From: Hymenobacter montanus
GTDB taxonomy: Bacteria > Bacteroidota > Bacteroidia > Cytophagales > Hymenobacteraceae
Assembly: GCF_014699115.1 (NCBI RefSeq)
Contig: NZ_JACXAD010000029.1
Span: forward strand, 1 to 64,000
Reading direction: 5' to 3'
Length of the DNA: 64,000 nucleotides
The position numbers and the translations under genes were made by a program. Positions 54,183-63,140 of the stretch are shown piece after piece. The notes under the pieces were generated by a model that did not search any database, was not told where the DNA came from, and saw only the letters and a list, made by a program, of their open reading frames with translations. Each line of letters begins with the position of its first letter. Position 1 is the stretch's first letter.

Positions 54183-54788
54183 CTAGTCTTCCACTACCAG
54201 CCCGTACTTGGCTACTACCCCCAGCAAGCCGGGCAGCGTGAAGCGGGCGCCAAGCAGCGGGTTGGTTTCGGGGTCGATGGCAAAGCCGGTCGCCGTGGTG
54301 AAATCGGCTCGGATAAGCTTGGTGTGCTGAAATACCGCCCCGGCCAGCGAGCACTCCTGAAAGACGGCGTCGGACAGGTCGGCATCGGCAAAGTCGGCTT
54401 CGTCGAGCGCGCAGCGCAGGAAGTGAGTTCCCGGCATCTTGCGAGCCGCGAAGGAGGCGTAACGCAACTGGCACTGGTCGAAGTGCACGCCGAACAGCAT
54501 GTCGCGGCAGGCGGTGAATTGCAGGCCCAGCAGCTTACACTCGGCAAAAGCCACGTTCTGCAGGGCCGTGCCCACCAAGCGGGCCGACGACAAATTGCAG
54601 CGCTCAAACCGGCAGTCGGCGAAGCGCAGGCCGCTCAAGTGGGCCTCACTAAAATCGCAGTTGATGAAATGGTACTCATCGAACTCAGTGTGGCCCGCCA
54701 GGTGCCGGGCATCCCAGTGTTCGACCACGTTGGCGGCCGGAAATCGGGTAGGCTGGCGGGGGGCGAGGGGCTTACGGCGTGGCTTCAT
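54183..54788 (-). CDS. Pentapeptide-repeat protein
   Basis: The 201-aa protein has many A(D/N)LxF-type five-residue repeats from about 35 to 170 (FINCDFSEAHLSGLRFADC, FERCNLSSARL and so on), which fold as a right-handed quadrilateral beta-helix. The C-terminal FAIDPETNPLLGARFTLPGL with a final helix is common in Qnr-like Bacteroidota members. Qnr and MfpA mimic DNA and protect DNA gyrase from quinolones. Whether this one does so cannot be told, and I see no Qnr loop signature. The ATG at 54788 is preferred to a TTG at 54803. Confidence 0.82.
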   Translation of the reverse strand: MKPRRKPLAPRQPTRFPAANVVEHWDARHLAGHTEFDEYHFINCDFSEAHLSGLRFADCRFERCNLSSARLVGTALQNVAFAECKLLGLQFTACRDMLFGVHFDQCQLRYASFAARKMPGTHFLRCALDEADFADADLSDAVFQECSLAGAVFQHTKLIRADFTTATGFAIDPETNPLLGARFTLPGLLGVVAKYGLVVED

Positions 54789-55166
54789 GTTGGCAAGTAA
54801 CAACGGCCATCAATAAGATCGAAGCCGGGCTCACGGAGGGTGGCATCACTCGTTTGGGAAAGTTGATTTCAATTACCGACTGAGGATCAGGCCCCGCCAC
54901 GACTAGCCCCCGGCCGCCGTGAAACCAGGTGGGCTTGCTGACGCCCGGGCCGGGGTGGGTGCTGGGACCCAGCCAGCGGAAGCGGCAACGGAGGTTGCGG
55001 TAAACGGCCACGGGAAGGAAACGATGACATCCCGGGCCTCGGTGTGCCGGGCGTTGAGGGCCTGGCTGAAGGGAGCAAACCGGCCCGGCCGGGGACCAGA
55101 CCAGCGGTACTGGTAGCGCGTCAATCCGCTCTTTTCCCGTCGTTTGGTGCCCCAATACCGCTCCAT
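54772..55166 (-). pseudogene. Possible frameshifted small gene
   Basis: A minus-strand frame from an ATG at 55166 (MERYWGTKRREKSGL, then FAPFSQALNARHTEARDVIVSF) has protein-like composition up to about 54905. A second frame then continues GLVVAGPDPQSVIEINFPKR to 54772. Joined, they would give about 130 aa. The C-terminal part overlaps the start of the pentapeptide gene. No family is recognised and the interpretation is weak. Confidence 0.25.
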
Positions 55167-55545
55167 ACTAATGGTAATGGTAGCCCAGGACCCGGCTGCC
55201 CAACTAGCGGGCCGTCACCCAGGCCTGTCGTCAATACTTCAGCACGCGATAAGCATGATCGCGGGTCAGCCGGCCATTCTGCAGCGGGCAGTAGTAAATA
55301 ATCCATAAGTAGTATACATAATAATTCAAAAAGTATTATATTGCCATAGCTTTAGCAGCGCAGCAGGCTTGAGAAGGTTAGTGGCTTTACCCCCGCGGCG
55401 GCGCTGCCGAGCAGACTTTTTAGGCCCCCGTGCTCTACAGCTTGGGTTAATTAAAAATGATTGCCATGCCAGCACCTGTCTGCGATACATCTTAAAGGAT
55501 GTCGCCCCCTTAGCAAACCACCACACTTTTCCTAAAAATCAGTCT
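54789..55545. other. Intergenic region before the repeat adhesin
   Basis: Apart from the possible frameshifted gene, the sequence turns AT-rich from about 55290. It contains near-matches to the -7 box (TAGCTTTA near 55345) before the gene at 55546. Confidence 0.35.
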
Positions 55546-58104
55546 ATGAAACACTTATTCAAAATTCTTTTCTTGCTGGTTGCTTTACTTTCCGGAAATA
55601 GGCTGCTCGCGCAGAATGTGAGTACCGGAATCGACAATTCGGGCAACTCCGTCGGCATCGGGAACGTCGATCCTAACTGGGTAATTACTGCCGGCCCCAG
55701 TACGGGGACTAGTTCCCGCGTCGGATCTTATAGTATTTCTGGTGCTTCCTGGAACCCAACGCCGGTTCCGGGTACTAATGCCGGCTGGATTAACCGCAAC
55801 GGGCAATTTTTCACCCCACCCGGCCTGTACACCCTGGAACGTTCCTTCGTGGTTGCCCCCGGGACCTGCAGCTTTGTAACCAACTTTTCGGTTGCTTATG
55901 ACGATGCGCTGACCTCACTCGAGCTCGTTCCGCCGGTGGGAAGCCCTATTTCGCTTGGTATCCCGCCGGCGCCGAACTACCAGCTCAGCGCCCCCGTGGT
56001 CGTGACCGTCCCCTCGCCCACCCCGGGCGTGTGGAAAATAAGGGCCGTCAACCTCCTTGCTGACGAGCTTGGGGCCTTTATCCTTTCCGGATACATCAAC
56101 CACAACGGAGCATCCTGCCGCGATCTGACCGCTAACTTCGATTACTGCGTAAAAAAATGTAAAGTAGCCCTGTTTGGATCGGTACAAGGCGCTGCCTGCT
56201 TCCAGAACCTGACCTACGACTGGTACGTGAATGGAACCCTGGTAGGCTCGGGCCAAAACTACAACTACACTTTCAGCGCTAACGGAACGTATACTGTCTG
56301 CCTGCGAGTATCCGCGGTCATGGCCGACGGCACAATCTGTCGGAAAGAAATCTGTCGGGAAGTCACCATTACCGACTGTGAGGGCTGTAATTGCGACGCC
56401 CTTAGAACCAACTTCGAATACTCCCTTGACCGGTGCCGGCTTACCCTGGCTGGCTCGGCACAGGGCCCGGGTTGTCTCGGGAATCTGACCTACAACTGGT
56501 ATGTGAACGGCGTTCCGGTAGGATCGGGCCAGAATTACGTCCACACCTTCAGCGCTAACGGGACATATACTGTCTGCCTGAAAGTTGTCTCAATCATGCC
56601 CGACGGAACAGTCTGCCAGAAGGAGGTTTGTAAGGAGGTTGCCGTTACAAATTGCCAGGGCTGTAACTGCGAGGCCCTGAACATCAACTTCGAGCAATCT
56701 CTTGACCGGTGCCGGCTTACCCTGGCCGGTTTCGCGCAAGGCCCGGCCTGCTTCCAGAACCTGACTTACGAGTGGTACGTGAATGGAACCCTGGTAGGCT
56801 CGGGCGCGAACTACGTGCATTCCTTCGGCGCTAACGGGACGTATACCGTTTGCCTGCGAGTGTCGGCTGTCGCGACCGATGGGACGGTCTGCCGGAAAGA
56901 GATTTGCCGGGAGGTAGTCGTAAGAGAATGTGATGGTTGCAACTGCGACGACCTCAAAGTCAGCTTCGATTACTCGCTCAACCGTTGTACCCTTACACTG
57001 GCTGCCCCGGAGCAAAACCCTAACTGCTTCCCCGATCCGAGATACGAGTGGTATGTGAACGGAAACCTGGTCGGCACGGGCCTGAATTACGTGTATACCT
57101 TCAGCTCTAACGGGACGTATACCGTTTGCCTGAAAATATCCGCGGTCATGCCCAACGGAAGGGTCTGCCAGAAAGATATCTGCCGGGAGGTGGTCGTTCG
57201 GGAGTGTCAGGGAGGTTGTAACTGCGACGCCCTCCAAATTAACTTCGAACAATCCCTGGAGCGGTGCCGACTTTCCCTGTACGGGTTCGAAGAAACCCGT
57301 GCATGCCCTAACCAGAACCTGACCTACGATTGGTATGTGAACGGGAGCCTGGTCGGCTCCGGCCAGAACTACGTTCACACCTTCGGCGCCAACGGAACGT
57401 ATACTGTTTGCCTGGTAGTATCGTTTACGGCCAACGGACAGAGCTGCCGGAAACAGATCTGCCGGGAGGTGGTCGTTAGAGAATGTGAGGGGCAGGGGGG
57501 CTGTAACTGCGATGCGCTGAATGCCAACTTCGATTACTCCTCTGGCCGTCGTTGTGACCTTTTCCTGTACGGCCCGGAACAAGACCCTAGATGCTTCCCG
57601 AATCCGACCTACAACTGGTATGTGAATGGCAGCCTGGTAAGTTCAGGACAGAGTTATACCTACACCTACAGTGTTGGCGGAACTTACGCTATTTGCCTGC
57701 AAGTATCCGCCGTCATGCCCAATGGAACTACCTGCGAGAAACGAATTTGTCGGGATGTCCTCCTTGGCGATTGTGGACTGACCCCGGGAAACCCTTTCCC
57801 CTTCCCAGTCTCTGACCCGCTGCCCGTAGGCACAGGGTTCCGGAACAAGGAGGTACAGCTGTTTCCGAATCCGGCCAATACCGAGATCAATGTTGCCTTC
57901 GATCTGGACGCCGCTACCGAAGTCTCCATTGTGCTCAAAACGATGGACGGCAAGGTGGTCACTCGGGAGAACAGAAGGGCAGAAGCTGGAGCTCAACGTT
58001 TCAAGCTCAACATACCTTCATCCATAGCAGAAGCCATGATGTTTGTGGAAATTACTGCCCGAGGAGCTACCGTCAGACGAAAGGTCAGCGTAATCAAACA
58101 GTAA
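55546..58104 (+). CDS. Secreted protein with six Cys-rich PKD-like repeats and a T9SS sorting domain
   Basis: The 852-aa protein has a signal peptide (1-22, NRLLAQ), an N-terminal beta domain (about 25-188) and six tandem repeats of 90-95 residues (about 190-745). A short linker and a T9SS sorting domain (about 765-852, LFPNPANTEI) follow. Each repeat carries CNC or SC at the start, a central YxWYVNGxLVGSGxNY, NGTYTVCLxVSAV and a closing CRxExCREV...C, so about six Cys per repeat, probably disulfide-bonded. The YxWYVNG ... TYTVCL pattern is that of PKD/Ig-like folds. An extracellular adhesive or structural role is likely by analogy. The ATG at 55546 is fixed by the signal peptide. Confidence 0.85.
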   Translation: MKHLFKILFLLVALLSGNRLLAQNVSTGIDNSGNSVGIGNVDPNWVITAGPSTGTSSRVGSYSISGASWNPTPVPGTNAGWINRNGQFFTPPGLYTLERSFVVAPGTCSFVTNFSVAYDDALTSLELVPPVGSPISLGIPPAPNYQLSAPVVVTVPSPTPGVWKIRAVNLLADELGAFILSGYINHNGASCRDLTANFDYCVKKCKVALFGSVQGAACFQNLTYDWYVNGTLVGSGQNYNYTFSANGTYTVCLRVSAVMADGTICRKEICREVTITDCEGCNCDALRTNFEYSLDRCRLTLAGSAQGPGCLGNLTYNWYVNGVPVGSGQNYVHTFSANGTYTVCLKVVSIMPDGTVCQKEVCKEVAVTNCQGCNCEALNINFEQSLDRCRLTLAGFAQGPACFQNLTYEWYVNGTLVGSGANYVHSFGANGTYTVCLRVSAVATDGTVCRKEICREVVVRECDGCNCDDLKVSFDYSLNRCTLTLAAPEQNPNCFPDPRYEWYVNGNLVGTGLNYVYTFSSNGTYTVCLKISAVMPNGRVCQKDICREVVVRECQGGCNCDALQINFEQSLERCRLSLYGFEETRACPNQNLTYDWYVNGSLVGSGQNYVHTFGANGTYTVCLVVSFTANGQSCRKQICREVVVRECEGQGGCNCDALNANFDYSSGRRCDLFLYGPEQDPRCFPNPTYNWYVNGSLVSSGQSYTYTYSVGGTYAICLQVSAVMPNGTTCEKRICRDVLLGDCGLTPGNPFPFPVSDPLPVGTGFRNKEVQLFPNPANTEINVAFDLDAATEVSIVLKTMDGKVVTRENRRAEAGAQRFKLNIPSSIAEAMMFVEITARGATVRRKVSVIKQ
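56115..57777 (+). repeat. Six tandem coding repeats of 276-285 bp
   Basis: Repeat starts are at about 56115, 56386, 56662, 56938, 57217 and 57502, so the period is 276 bp, then 279 and 285. DNA identity between units is high in the WYVNG and NGTYTVCL segments, which points to duplication and possible copy-number variation. Confidence 0.85.
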
Positions 58105-58124
58105 ATTGTTCTGATCTTTTAACT

Positions 58125-58161
58125 AACCGCTTCTCCGGCTTAGCCGGGGAAGCGGTTTTTC
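58125..58161 (+). terminator. Terminator after the repeat adhesin
   Basis: A 15-bp stem (58125-58139 with 58143-58157, one G-T pair) is followed by TTTTTCG. Confidence 0.85.
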
Positions 58162-58242
58162 GTTGGGCGAATTACCCTGTATAAGCGCCCCTGCTTTTCC
58201 AACCGTTGGCTTACCTTGCGGGGCACCACAATACTACCGCAT

Positions 58243-58467
58243 ATGCAGCCTTACGGAAACCGGAATGGAGAGTCGGGGGTCCAGTATTACGAGCTGGGAG
58301 AACAGTCAATCACGGTTACTTTCAGCGGGGGAGATACCTACCTATATACTTACCGGTCTGCCGGCCGACAACAGGTAGAAACCATGAAAGAGCTGGCCCA
58401 GGCAGGGAAGGGGCTGAATACTTTTATTTCCCGGGAGGTGAAAGAGCATTTTGAGCGAAAATTCTGA
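58243..58467 (+). CDS. Small conserved protein (74 aa)
   Basis: The 74-aa protein MQPYGNRNGESGVQYYELGE... has YLYTYRSAGRQQVETMKELAQAGKGL and FISREVKEHFERK. Near-identical small proteins are widespread in Bacteroidota and resemble KTSC-type domains. No function is known to me. Two other frames here are open, but only this one has the family pattern. The ATG at 58243 is the family start. Confidence 0.75.
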   Translation: MQPYGNRNGESGVQYYELGEQSITVTFSGGDTYLYTYRSAGRQQVETMKELAQAGKGLNTFISREVKEHFERKF

Positions 58468-58708
58468 CAGTCATTTCGGCTGATTACTGAGCAAGCATCG
58501 CTCAACTCTGATAGTTGAAGCTGGGGACGGCCCCTGGCCGGGCTGCTGCCGGGCTGCAAAGTCCCCGGATCAGGACCGGCTCACTCCGGTTTTTAAGCGG
58601 TACACTCCGAAAATTTGTCGGTTGGCGCCAGGGTGCGCATCCGGAGCCACTGGGCCGTGGTTAGAGGGCAAAGAAATTTATTCTTCCACCCCCTCACCGC
58701 TGTTTCCC

Positions 58709-60178
58709 ATGGTATTTTCTCATTCCTCCCTCCTCTCCTTCCGACGCCTGTCTCTGGTGCTGGTTGCCCTATTCGGCTTTGCGGCGACTAGTTGCAAAGA
58801 TGACAAAGACGACCCCCAGCCAGCGGCCCCACAAAACATCGTACAGGTAGCCCAGGCCAACCCTGATTTCTCGATTCTGGTGGCCGCTGTTACGAAAGCC
58901 AACTTGGCCAGTACACTCAGCGGGACCGGGCCGTTCACCGTGTTTGCGCCGACCAACGCTGCGTTTACCAGGTTCAGCGCGCCGTTCAATTCGGCAGCTA
59001 ATATCAACGCCATCACCGACCCGGCCCAGATTGCCACCCTGCGTGATTATCTGCTGTACCACGTGCTGGCTGGCAACAAGAAAGCGGCCGACCTGAGCAC
59101 GGGCCCGCAGACCACCTTGAAAACTGCGGGGGCTACCACCAATATTATCAATCTTACCAAAACAGGTAATACCATCACCATTAACGGCAGCACTACTGTA
59201 GTAACGGCCGATGTAGCGGCTAGTAACGGTACTATCCATGCCATCGACAACGTGCTGGTTCCAGCCAACACCGGGCCCGGCAACATCGTGCAAGTGGCAC
59301 AAGACAACACCAACTTCTCGGTTCTGGTGGCGGCCGTTACGAAAGCCGACTTGGCCGGCACGCTCAGTGGTACGGGCCCCTTCACCGTGCTGGCGCCAAC
59401 TAACGCCGCGTTTGCGATGATGCCCGCCCCTTTCAATACGGCGGCTGGCATCGCGGGCATCACCGACCCGGCTCAGATTGCTACCCTGCGCAGCATTCTG
59501 CTGTACCACGTGTTGCCCGGCCGCAAAGCCGCAGCCGACTTCCCGAATGGTGCCAGCGCCCAAGCCACGGCCAAGCCCGCGTCGGCTGCTGGCGTCAACG
59601 ACAATACGGTGTACGCCTCGAAGGCCGGTAGCACCATCACCCTCAACGGTACCTCCCGCGTAGTGACGGCCGACGTAGCGGCCAGCAACGGGATTATCCA
59701 CGCCATCGACAAGGTACTGATGCCGCCCACCCGTAAGATCTCCGAGCTCGTAGTAGCGGCCACCAGTGGCTCACCGGCCGAATTCACCCTCTTGCTAGCC
59801 GCCCTGCAGCGCCCCGCCGCCGCCGATCTGCTCGCCGCGGCGGCCAACCCGGCCTCTAACGTGACGGTATTTGCCCCGACCGACGCTGCGTTTCGGGCCT
59901 TGTTCACCCAGCTCGGCATTACTAGCCTGAGCGAGGTGACCGATGCTACGCTGTTGGCCGTTCTTCGGCTGCACATAGTAGGTAGCCGCGCCTTCTCGTC
60001 GGACCTGAGCAACGGCTCGTTGACCACGCTTGGCGGCTCCGTAACCGTCGGCGTGAGCAGCAGCGGCGTAACGGTGCGCGGCGGCGGCAACGGCAGCAAC
60101 AATGCCAACGTGACAATAGCCAACCAACTGGCTACCAACGGTGTGGTGCACGTAATTGACCGCGTGCTGCTACCTTAG
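58709..60178 (+). CDS. Surface lipoprotein with three fasciclin (FAS1) domains
   Basis: The 489-aa protein has a lipoprotein signal with lipobox ending at C29 (ATSC), followed by KDDKDD. This matches the Lys-Asp/Glu surface-export signal of Bacteroidota, so it is probably exposed on the outer membrane. Three FAS1 domains follow (about 45-185, 190-345, 350-489). The first two have the FTVFAPTNAAF and DVAASNGTIHAIDNVL motifs. The third is the most divergent (VTVFAPTDAAF, TNGVVHVIDRVL). FAS1 domains mediate adhesion. The ATG at 58709 is set by the signal. A terminator follows. Confidence 0.92.
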   Translation: MVFSHSSLLSFRRLSLVLVALFGFAATSCKDDKDDPQPAAPQNIVQVAQANPDFSILVAAVTKANLASTLSGTGPFTVFAPTNAAFTRFSAPFNSAANINAITDPAQIATLRDYLLYHVLAGNKKAADLSTGPQTTLKTAGATTNIINLTKTGNTITINGSTTVVTADVAASNGTIHAIDNVLVPANTGPGNIVQVAQDNTNFSVLVAAVTKADLAGTLSGTGPFTVLAPTNAAFAMMPAPFNTAAGIAGITDPAQIATLRSILLYHVLPGRKAAADFPNGASAQATAKPASAAGVNDNTVYASKAGSTITLNGTSRVVTADVAASNGIIHAIDKVLMPPTRKISELVVAATSGSPAEFTLLLAALQRPAAADLLAAAANPASNVTVFAPTDAAFRALFTQLGITSLSEVTDATLLAVLRLHIVGSRAFSSDLSNGSLTTLGGSVTVGVSSSGVTVRGGGNGSNNANVTIANQLATNGVVHVIDRVLLP

Positions 60179-60193
60179 TCCCGGCCTGAACCG

Positions 60194-60229
60194 AGCCCAC
60201 CCCCGGCAGTAGCCAGGGGTGGGCTTTTG
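60194..60229 (+). terminator. Terminator after the fasciclin gene
   Basis: A 10-bp stem (60194-60203 with 60216-60225) has a 12-base loop and is followed by TTTT. Confidence 0.7.
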
Positions 60230-60363
60230 GTTAATTAAGCCGGTAGCAACCGGCCGGCGGCGCCAGATGATAAAGGATCGATACTGAGTAAAATCCCGGT
60301 CGTATGGTTGCTGATTACTTTTGACTTACTCTTTCTTAGCCCTCCGATTGCCATCTTTTTACC

Positions 60364-61401
60364 ATGCTCTTCTCCCTTCGGCTGCGCTATGTGTACATGC
60401 TGGCGCTGGCCGTTTACACGTTCAGCAACGTACTGCTCATGGAGGCGCTGCCGTTTTACGGGCTCCCCGTGGCGCAGACCCACGTGCTGTTGCTGTTCGT
60501 GGTGAGCGTAGCCCTGATTTGGGAAGGCAACCGGCTGATTGAGCTTTACTTGCCGACTATCCAGCGGGCGCTGAGCTGGTCCCTGCACCCGCTGCTGCTG
60601 GCTTTTTTGCTCAGCCTGCCGCTCACGCTGGTGGTCGTGGGAGGGCCGGCGCTGCTGCTGGGCCACTACGGGCAAGCTCTGCCCCCCGGCAAGCTGCGGC
60701 TGGGCCTGAAGCTCATGCTGGCCGTCGGCTTCCGCATCAACCTCTTCCTAAATACCATAAACGCGGGCATGTTCTTCCTGCGGGAGCTGCGCCTGAGCCA
60801 GGTCGAGGCCGAGCAGTTCAAGAAAATCAGCCTGCAGGCGCAGTTTCAATCCCTGAAAGAGCAGGTCAATCCCCACTTTCTGTTTAACAACCTCAACGTG
60901 CTCTCGGCCCTGCTGTACCAGGACGTGCACCTGGCCGGGGAGTTCTTGCAGCAGCTCTCCAAGGTGTATCGCTACGTGCTTCAGCACCAGGAGAAAGAGG
61001 TAGTGGAAGTGGCCGCCGAGCTCGAGTTCATGGAGTCGTACGCCTACTTGCTGCGGGCCCGGTTCCGCGAGAGCCTGCGCATCGATATTACGGTGCCGGC
61101 GGCGGTGCACTCGCGCTATACCGTGCCCGTGGCCCTGCAGATGCTGCTGGAAAACGCGCTCAAGCACAACGTGAGCTCGCGCAGCCGGCCCCTGCTGATC
61201 GAGGTGTTTGCCACGCCCGACCACGAGTGGCTGGTGATGCGCAACACCCGGCAGCCTAAAGTGTCGGTGGAGCCTTCGACCCACCTGGGCCTGGAAAATA
61301 TCCGGCGGCGCTACGGGTTTGTCAGTGCCGCGCTGGTTGAAGTGGAGTGCGACGCGACCAGCTTTACCGTGCGGCTACCTTTGCTTCACCTCACTCCCTG
61401 A
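60364..61401 (+). CDS. LytS/YehU-type sensor histidine kinase
   Basis: The 345-aa protein has four membrane helices in the first 140 residues and a His_kinase (PF06580-type) domain. The phosphoacceptor is H171 in QVNPHFLFNNLN. The ATP-binding part has LQMLLENALKHN and a Gly-containing HLGLENIRRRYG. There is no periplasmic sensing domain, so the signal is probably sensed in the membrane. The response regulator gene starts 7 bases after the stop, a certain operon. Targets are not evident from the sequence. Confidence 0.92.
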   Translation: MLFSLRLRYVYMLALAVYTFSNVLLMEALPFYGLPVAQTHVLLLFVVSVALIWEGNRLIELYLPTIQRALSWSLHPLLLAFLLSLPLTLVVVGGPALLLGHYGQALPPGKLRLGLKLMLAVGFRINLFLNTINAGMFFLRELRLSQVEAEQFKKISLQAQFQSLKEQVNPHFLFNNLNVLSALLYQDVHLAGEFLQQLSKVYRYVLQHQEKEVVEVAAELEFMESYAYLLRARFRESLRIDITVPAAVHSRYTVPVALQMLLENALKHNVSSRSRPLLIEVFATPDHEWLVMRNTRQPKVSVEPSTHLGLENIRRRYGFVSAALVEVECDATSFTVRLPLLHLTP

Positions 61402-61408
61402 TGACCTG

Positions 61409-62197
61409 ATGAATGCCGGTATGGACGTTGTGCTCATCGAAGACGAACCCACGGCCGCCGACGGCCTGGTGGCCCTGCTGCAGCGCTACGACCCCGCCAT
61501 TCGGGTGGTCGAGCGCCTCGATTCGGTGGAAGAAGCCGTGCACTGGTTTACCCACCATCCGCCACCCCGCCTGGTGCTGCTCGATGTGCAGCTGGCCGAT
61601 GGCTTGTGCTTCGACATTTTCCCGCAGGTTAGCATCCGCTGCCCAATCATTTTCACTACGGCGTACGACCAATACGCCATCCAGGCATTCCAGGTCAGCA
61701 GCATCGACTACCTGCTCAAGCCCATTGCCTACGCCGACCTGCACCGGGCCCTGGAAAAGCTGCGCCTGTTAACCACGGCTTACGCGCCCGAGCCCGCCCC
61801 CCCGCCCGAGGTGAACCTGCGTCAACTCACGGAGGTGTTTCAGCAGCTGCAAAAGCCCTACAAAACCCGTTTCCTGGCTCGCAACAACGACCGGCTTCAG
61901 TTTAAGCTGGCGGAAGAAATTGCCTACTTCTGCGCCGACGGCAAGTTTGTGCACCTGGTGGGCCTCGACCAGCGCCGCTTCCTCGTCGACTATACCCTCG
62001 AACAGCTGGAAACCCTGCTCGACCCCCGCCAGTTTTTCCGGCTCAACCGCAAATACCTGGTGAGCCTGGCCGCCGTCAAGGATATTCGTACTTACACGGG
62101 CAGCCGCCTGCGGGTGCTGCTGCTACCCGTGCCCTACACCGAGGTTATCATCAGCCGCGAGCGGGTGGCCGAGTTCAAGGCCTGGCTCGACCACTAG
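61409..62197 (+). CDS. LytTR-family response regulator
   Basis: The 262-aa protein has a receiver domain (about 5-120) with acidic E11/D12, phosphoacceptor D59 (LLDVQLADG), T in IIFTTAYD and K104 in DYLLKPI. A LytTR DNA-binding domain follows (about 155-262: KTRFLARNNDRLQF, EEIAYFCADGKFVHLVG, FFRLNRKYLVSLAAV). It is a transcription regulator partnered with the kinase upstream. The ATG at 61409 is used; another at 61421 is possible. The putative barrel gene follows after 205 bases and could be a target, but this is only positional. Confidence 0.93.
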   Translation: MNAGMDVVLIEDEPTAADGLVALLQRYDPAIRVVERLDSVEEAVHWFTHHPPPRLVLLDVQLADGLCFDIFPQVSIRCPIIFTTAYDQYAIQAFQVSSIDYLLKPIAYADLHRALEKLRLLTTAYAPEPAPPPEVNLRQLTEVFQQLQKPYKTRFLARNNDRLQFKLAEEIAYFCADGKFVHLVGLDQRRFLVDYTLEQLETLLDPRQFFRLNRKYLVSLAAVKDIRTYTGSRLRVLLLPVPYTEVIISRERVAEFKAWLDH

Positions 62198-62402
62198 CAC
62201 CCCGAATTGAGCCAGCGCCGCGGGTTGTTAGCGGTAAATTAAATGGCTAATAAATTCGCAGAGTAAAGCATCCCGCCCAGGCGGTTGAAACAGCAGGTTC
62301 TTTGGTCAGGAATTTTGCGGGGCGTTCTTTTGCTGAATATTTAGCGCGACTCGCTCCGGGCCAGCCGACCGCGTTCTTCCTGCGCCCGACCTTTGCTGCT
62401 CT

Positions 62403-63140
62403 ATGATTCGACTTCTCTTTCCGGGGGTGCTGCTGTTGCTGCTAGGCCTCGAACCAGCCAGCGCTCAGCGCCCCACTGAACAAGTGCTCTACCTCAAGAA
62501 TGGCTGGGTGCTGCGGGGCCAGCTGCTCAGCGCGCCCACCGCCGACCCCATCCGCCTGCAAACGGCCGACCGCAACGAGTTTGTGTTCCGCCAAGCCGAA
62601 GTCGACTCTATCCGGCAACGGCCGCTGCCCCCGGCCCGCACCCTGGCCGTGGCCTACAAGGCCCGGGGCTTCGGGCATTTCACCGAGCTCGGCGCGCTGG
62701 CCGGCCGCAACACCAGCAGCTCCGTTAACACCTCGGCGTTCTCCTTCCAAACTGTGAACGGCTACAAGTTCAATCAGTGGGTTTTCGCCGGGTTGGGCGT
62801 GGGCGCCGACCTCTACGCCACCCAGAGCCTGGTGCCGCTGTTTGCCAGCATACGCGGTGACTTTACCCGCCGCGGCACCCTACTCCCCTTCTACTTCCTC
62901 GACGCTGGTTACGGCTTCAATATCACGGGCAAGGACAATAACCTCAGCCAACCGGTCACCTACGAGGGTGGTTCGCTTTGGGCCGCGGGCGCGGGCCTGA
63001 AGGTGCTATTCAACAACAACACCGGCTTCCTGGTGAGCTTGGCCTATCGGACCCAGCGCACTACCCTCACTCGCGAGAACGTGGCCCCGGAGCGCGTCGT
63101 TTTTGAGCGCATCGCCGTGCGAGCAGGATTTGCCTTCTAG
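62403..63140 (+). CDS. Putative outer-membrane beta-barrel protein
   Basis: The 245-aa protein has a signal peptide ending at about residue 21 (EPASAQ). A small N-terminal part reads like an SH3/LSm-type strand set (VLYLKNGWVLRGQLLS ... IRLQTADRNEFVFRQAEVDSI), common in Bacteroidota. From about 90 the alternating aromatic pattern (GHFTELGALAG, GYKFNQWVFAGLGVGADLY, FYFLDAGYGFNI, GFLVSLAYRTQ, ERIAVRAGFAF) suggests eight strands ending in Phe, as in outer-membrane barrels. Function unknown. Confidence 0.75.
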   Translation: MIRLLFPGVLLLLLGLEPASAQRPTEQVLYLKNGWVLRGQLLSAPTADPIRLQTADRNEFVFRQAEVDSIRQRPLPPARTLAVAYKARGFGHFTELGALAGRNTSSSVNTSAFSFQTVNGYKFNQWVFAGLGVGADLYATQSLVPLFASIRGDFTRRGTLLPFYFLDAGYGFNITGKDNNLSQPVTYEGGSLWAAGAGLKVLFNNNTGFLVSLAYRTQRTTLTRENVAPERVVFERIAVRAGFAF

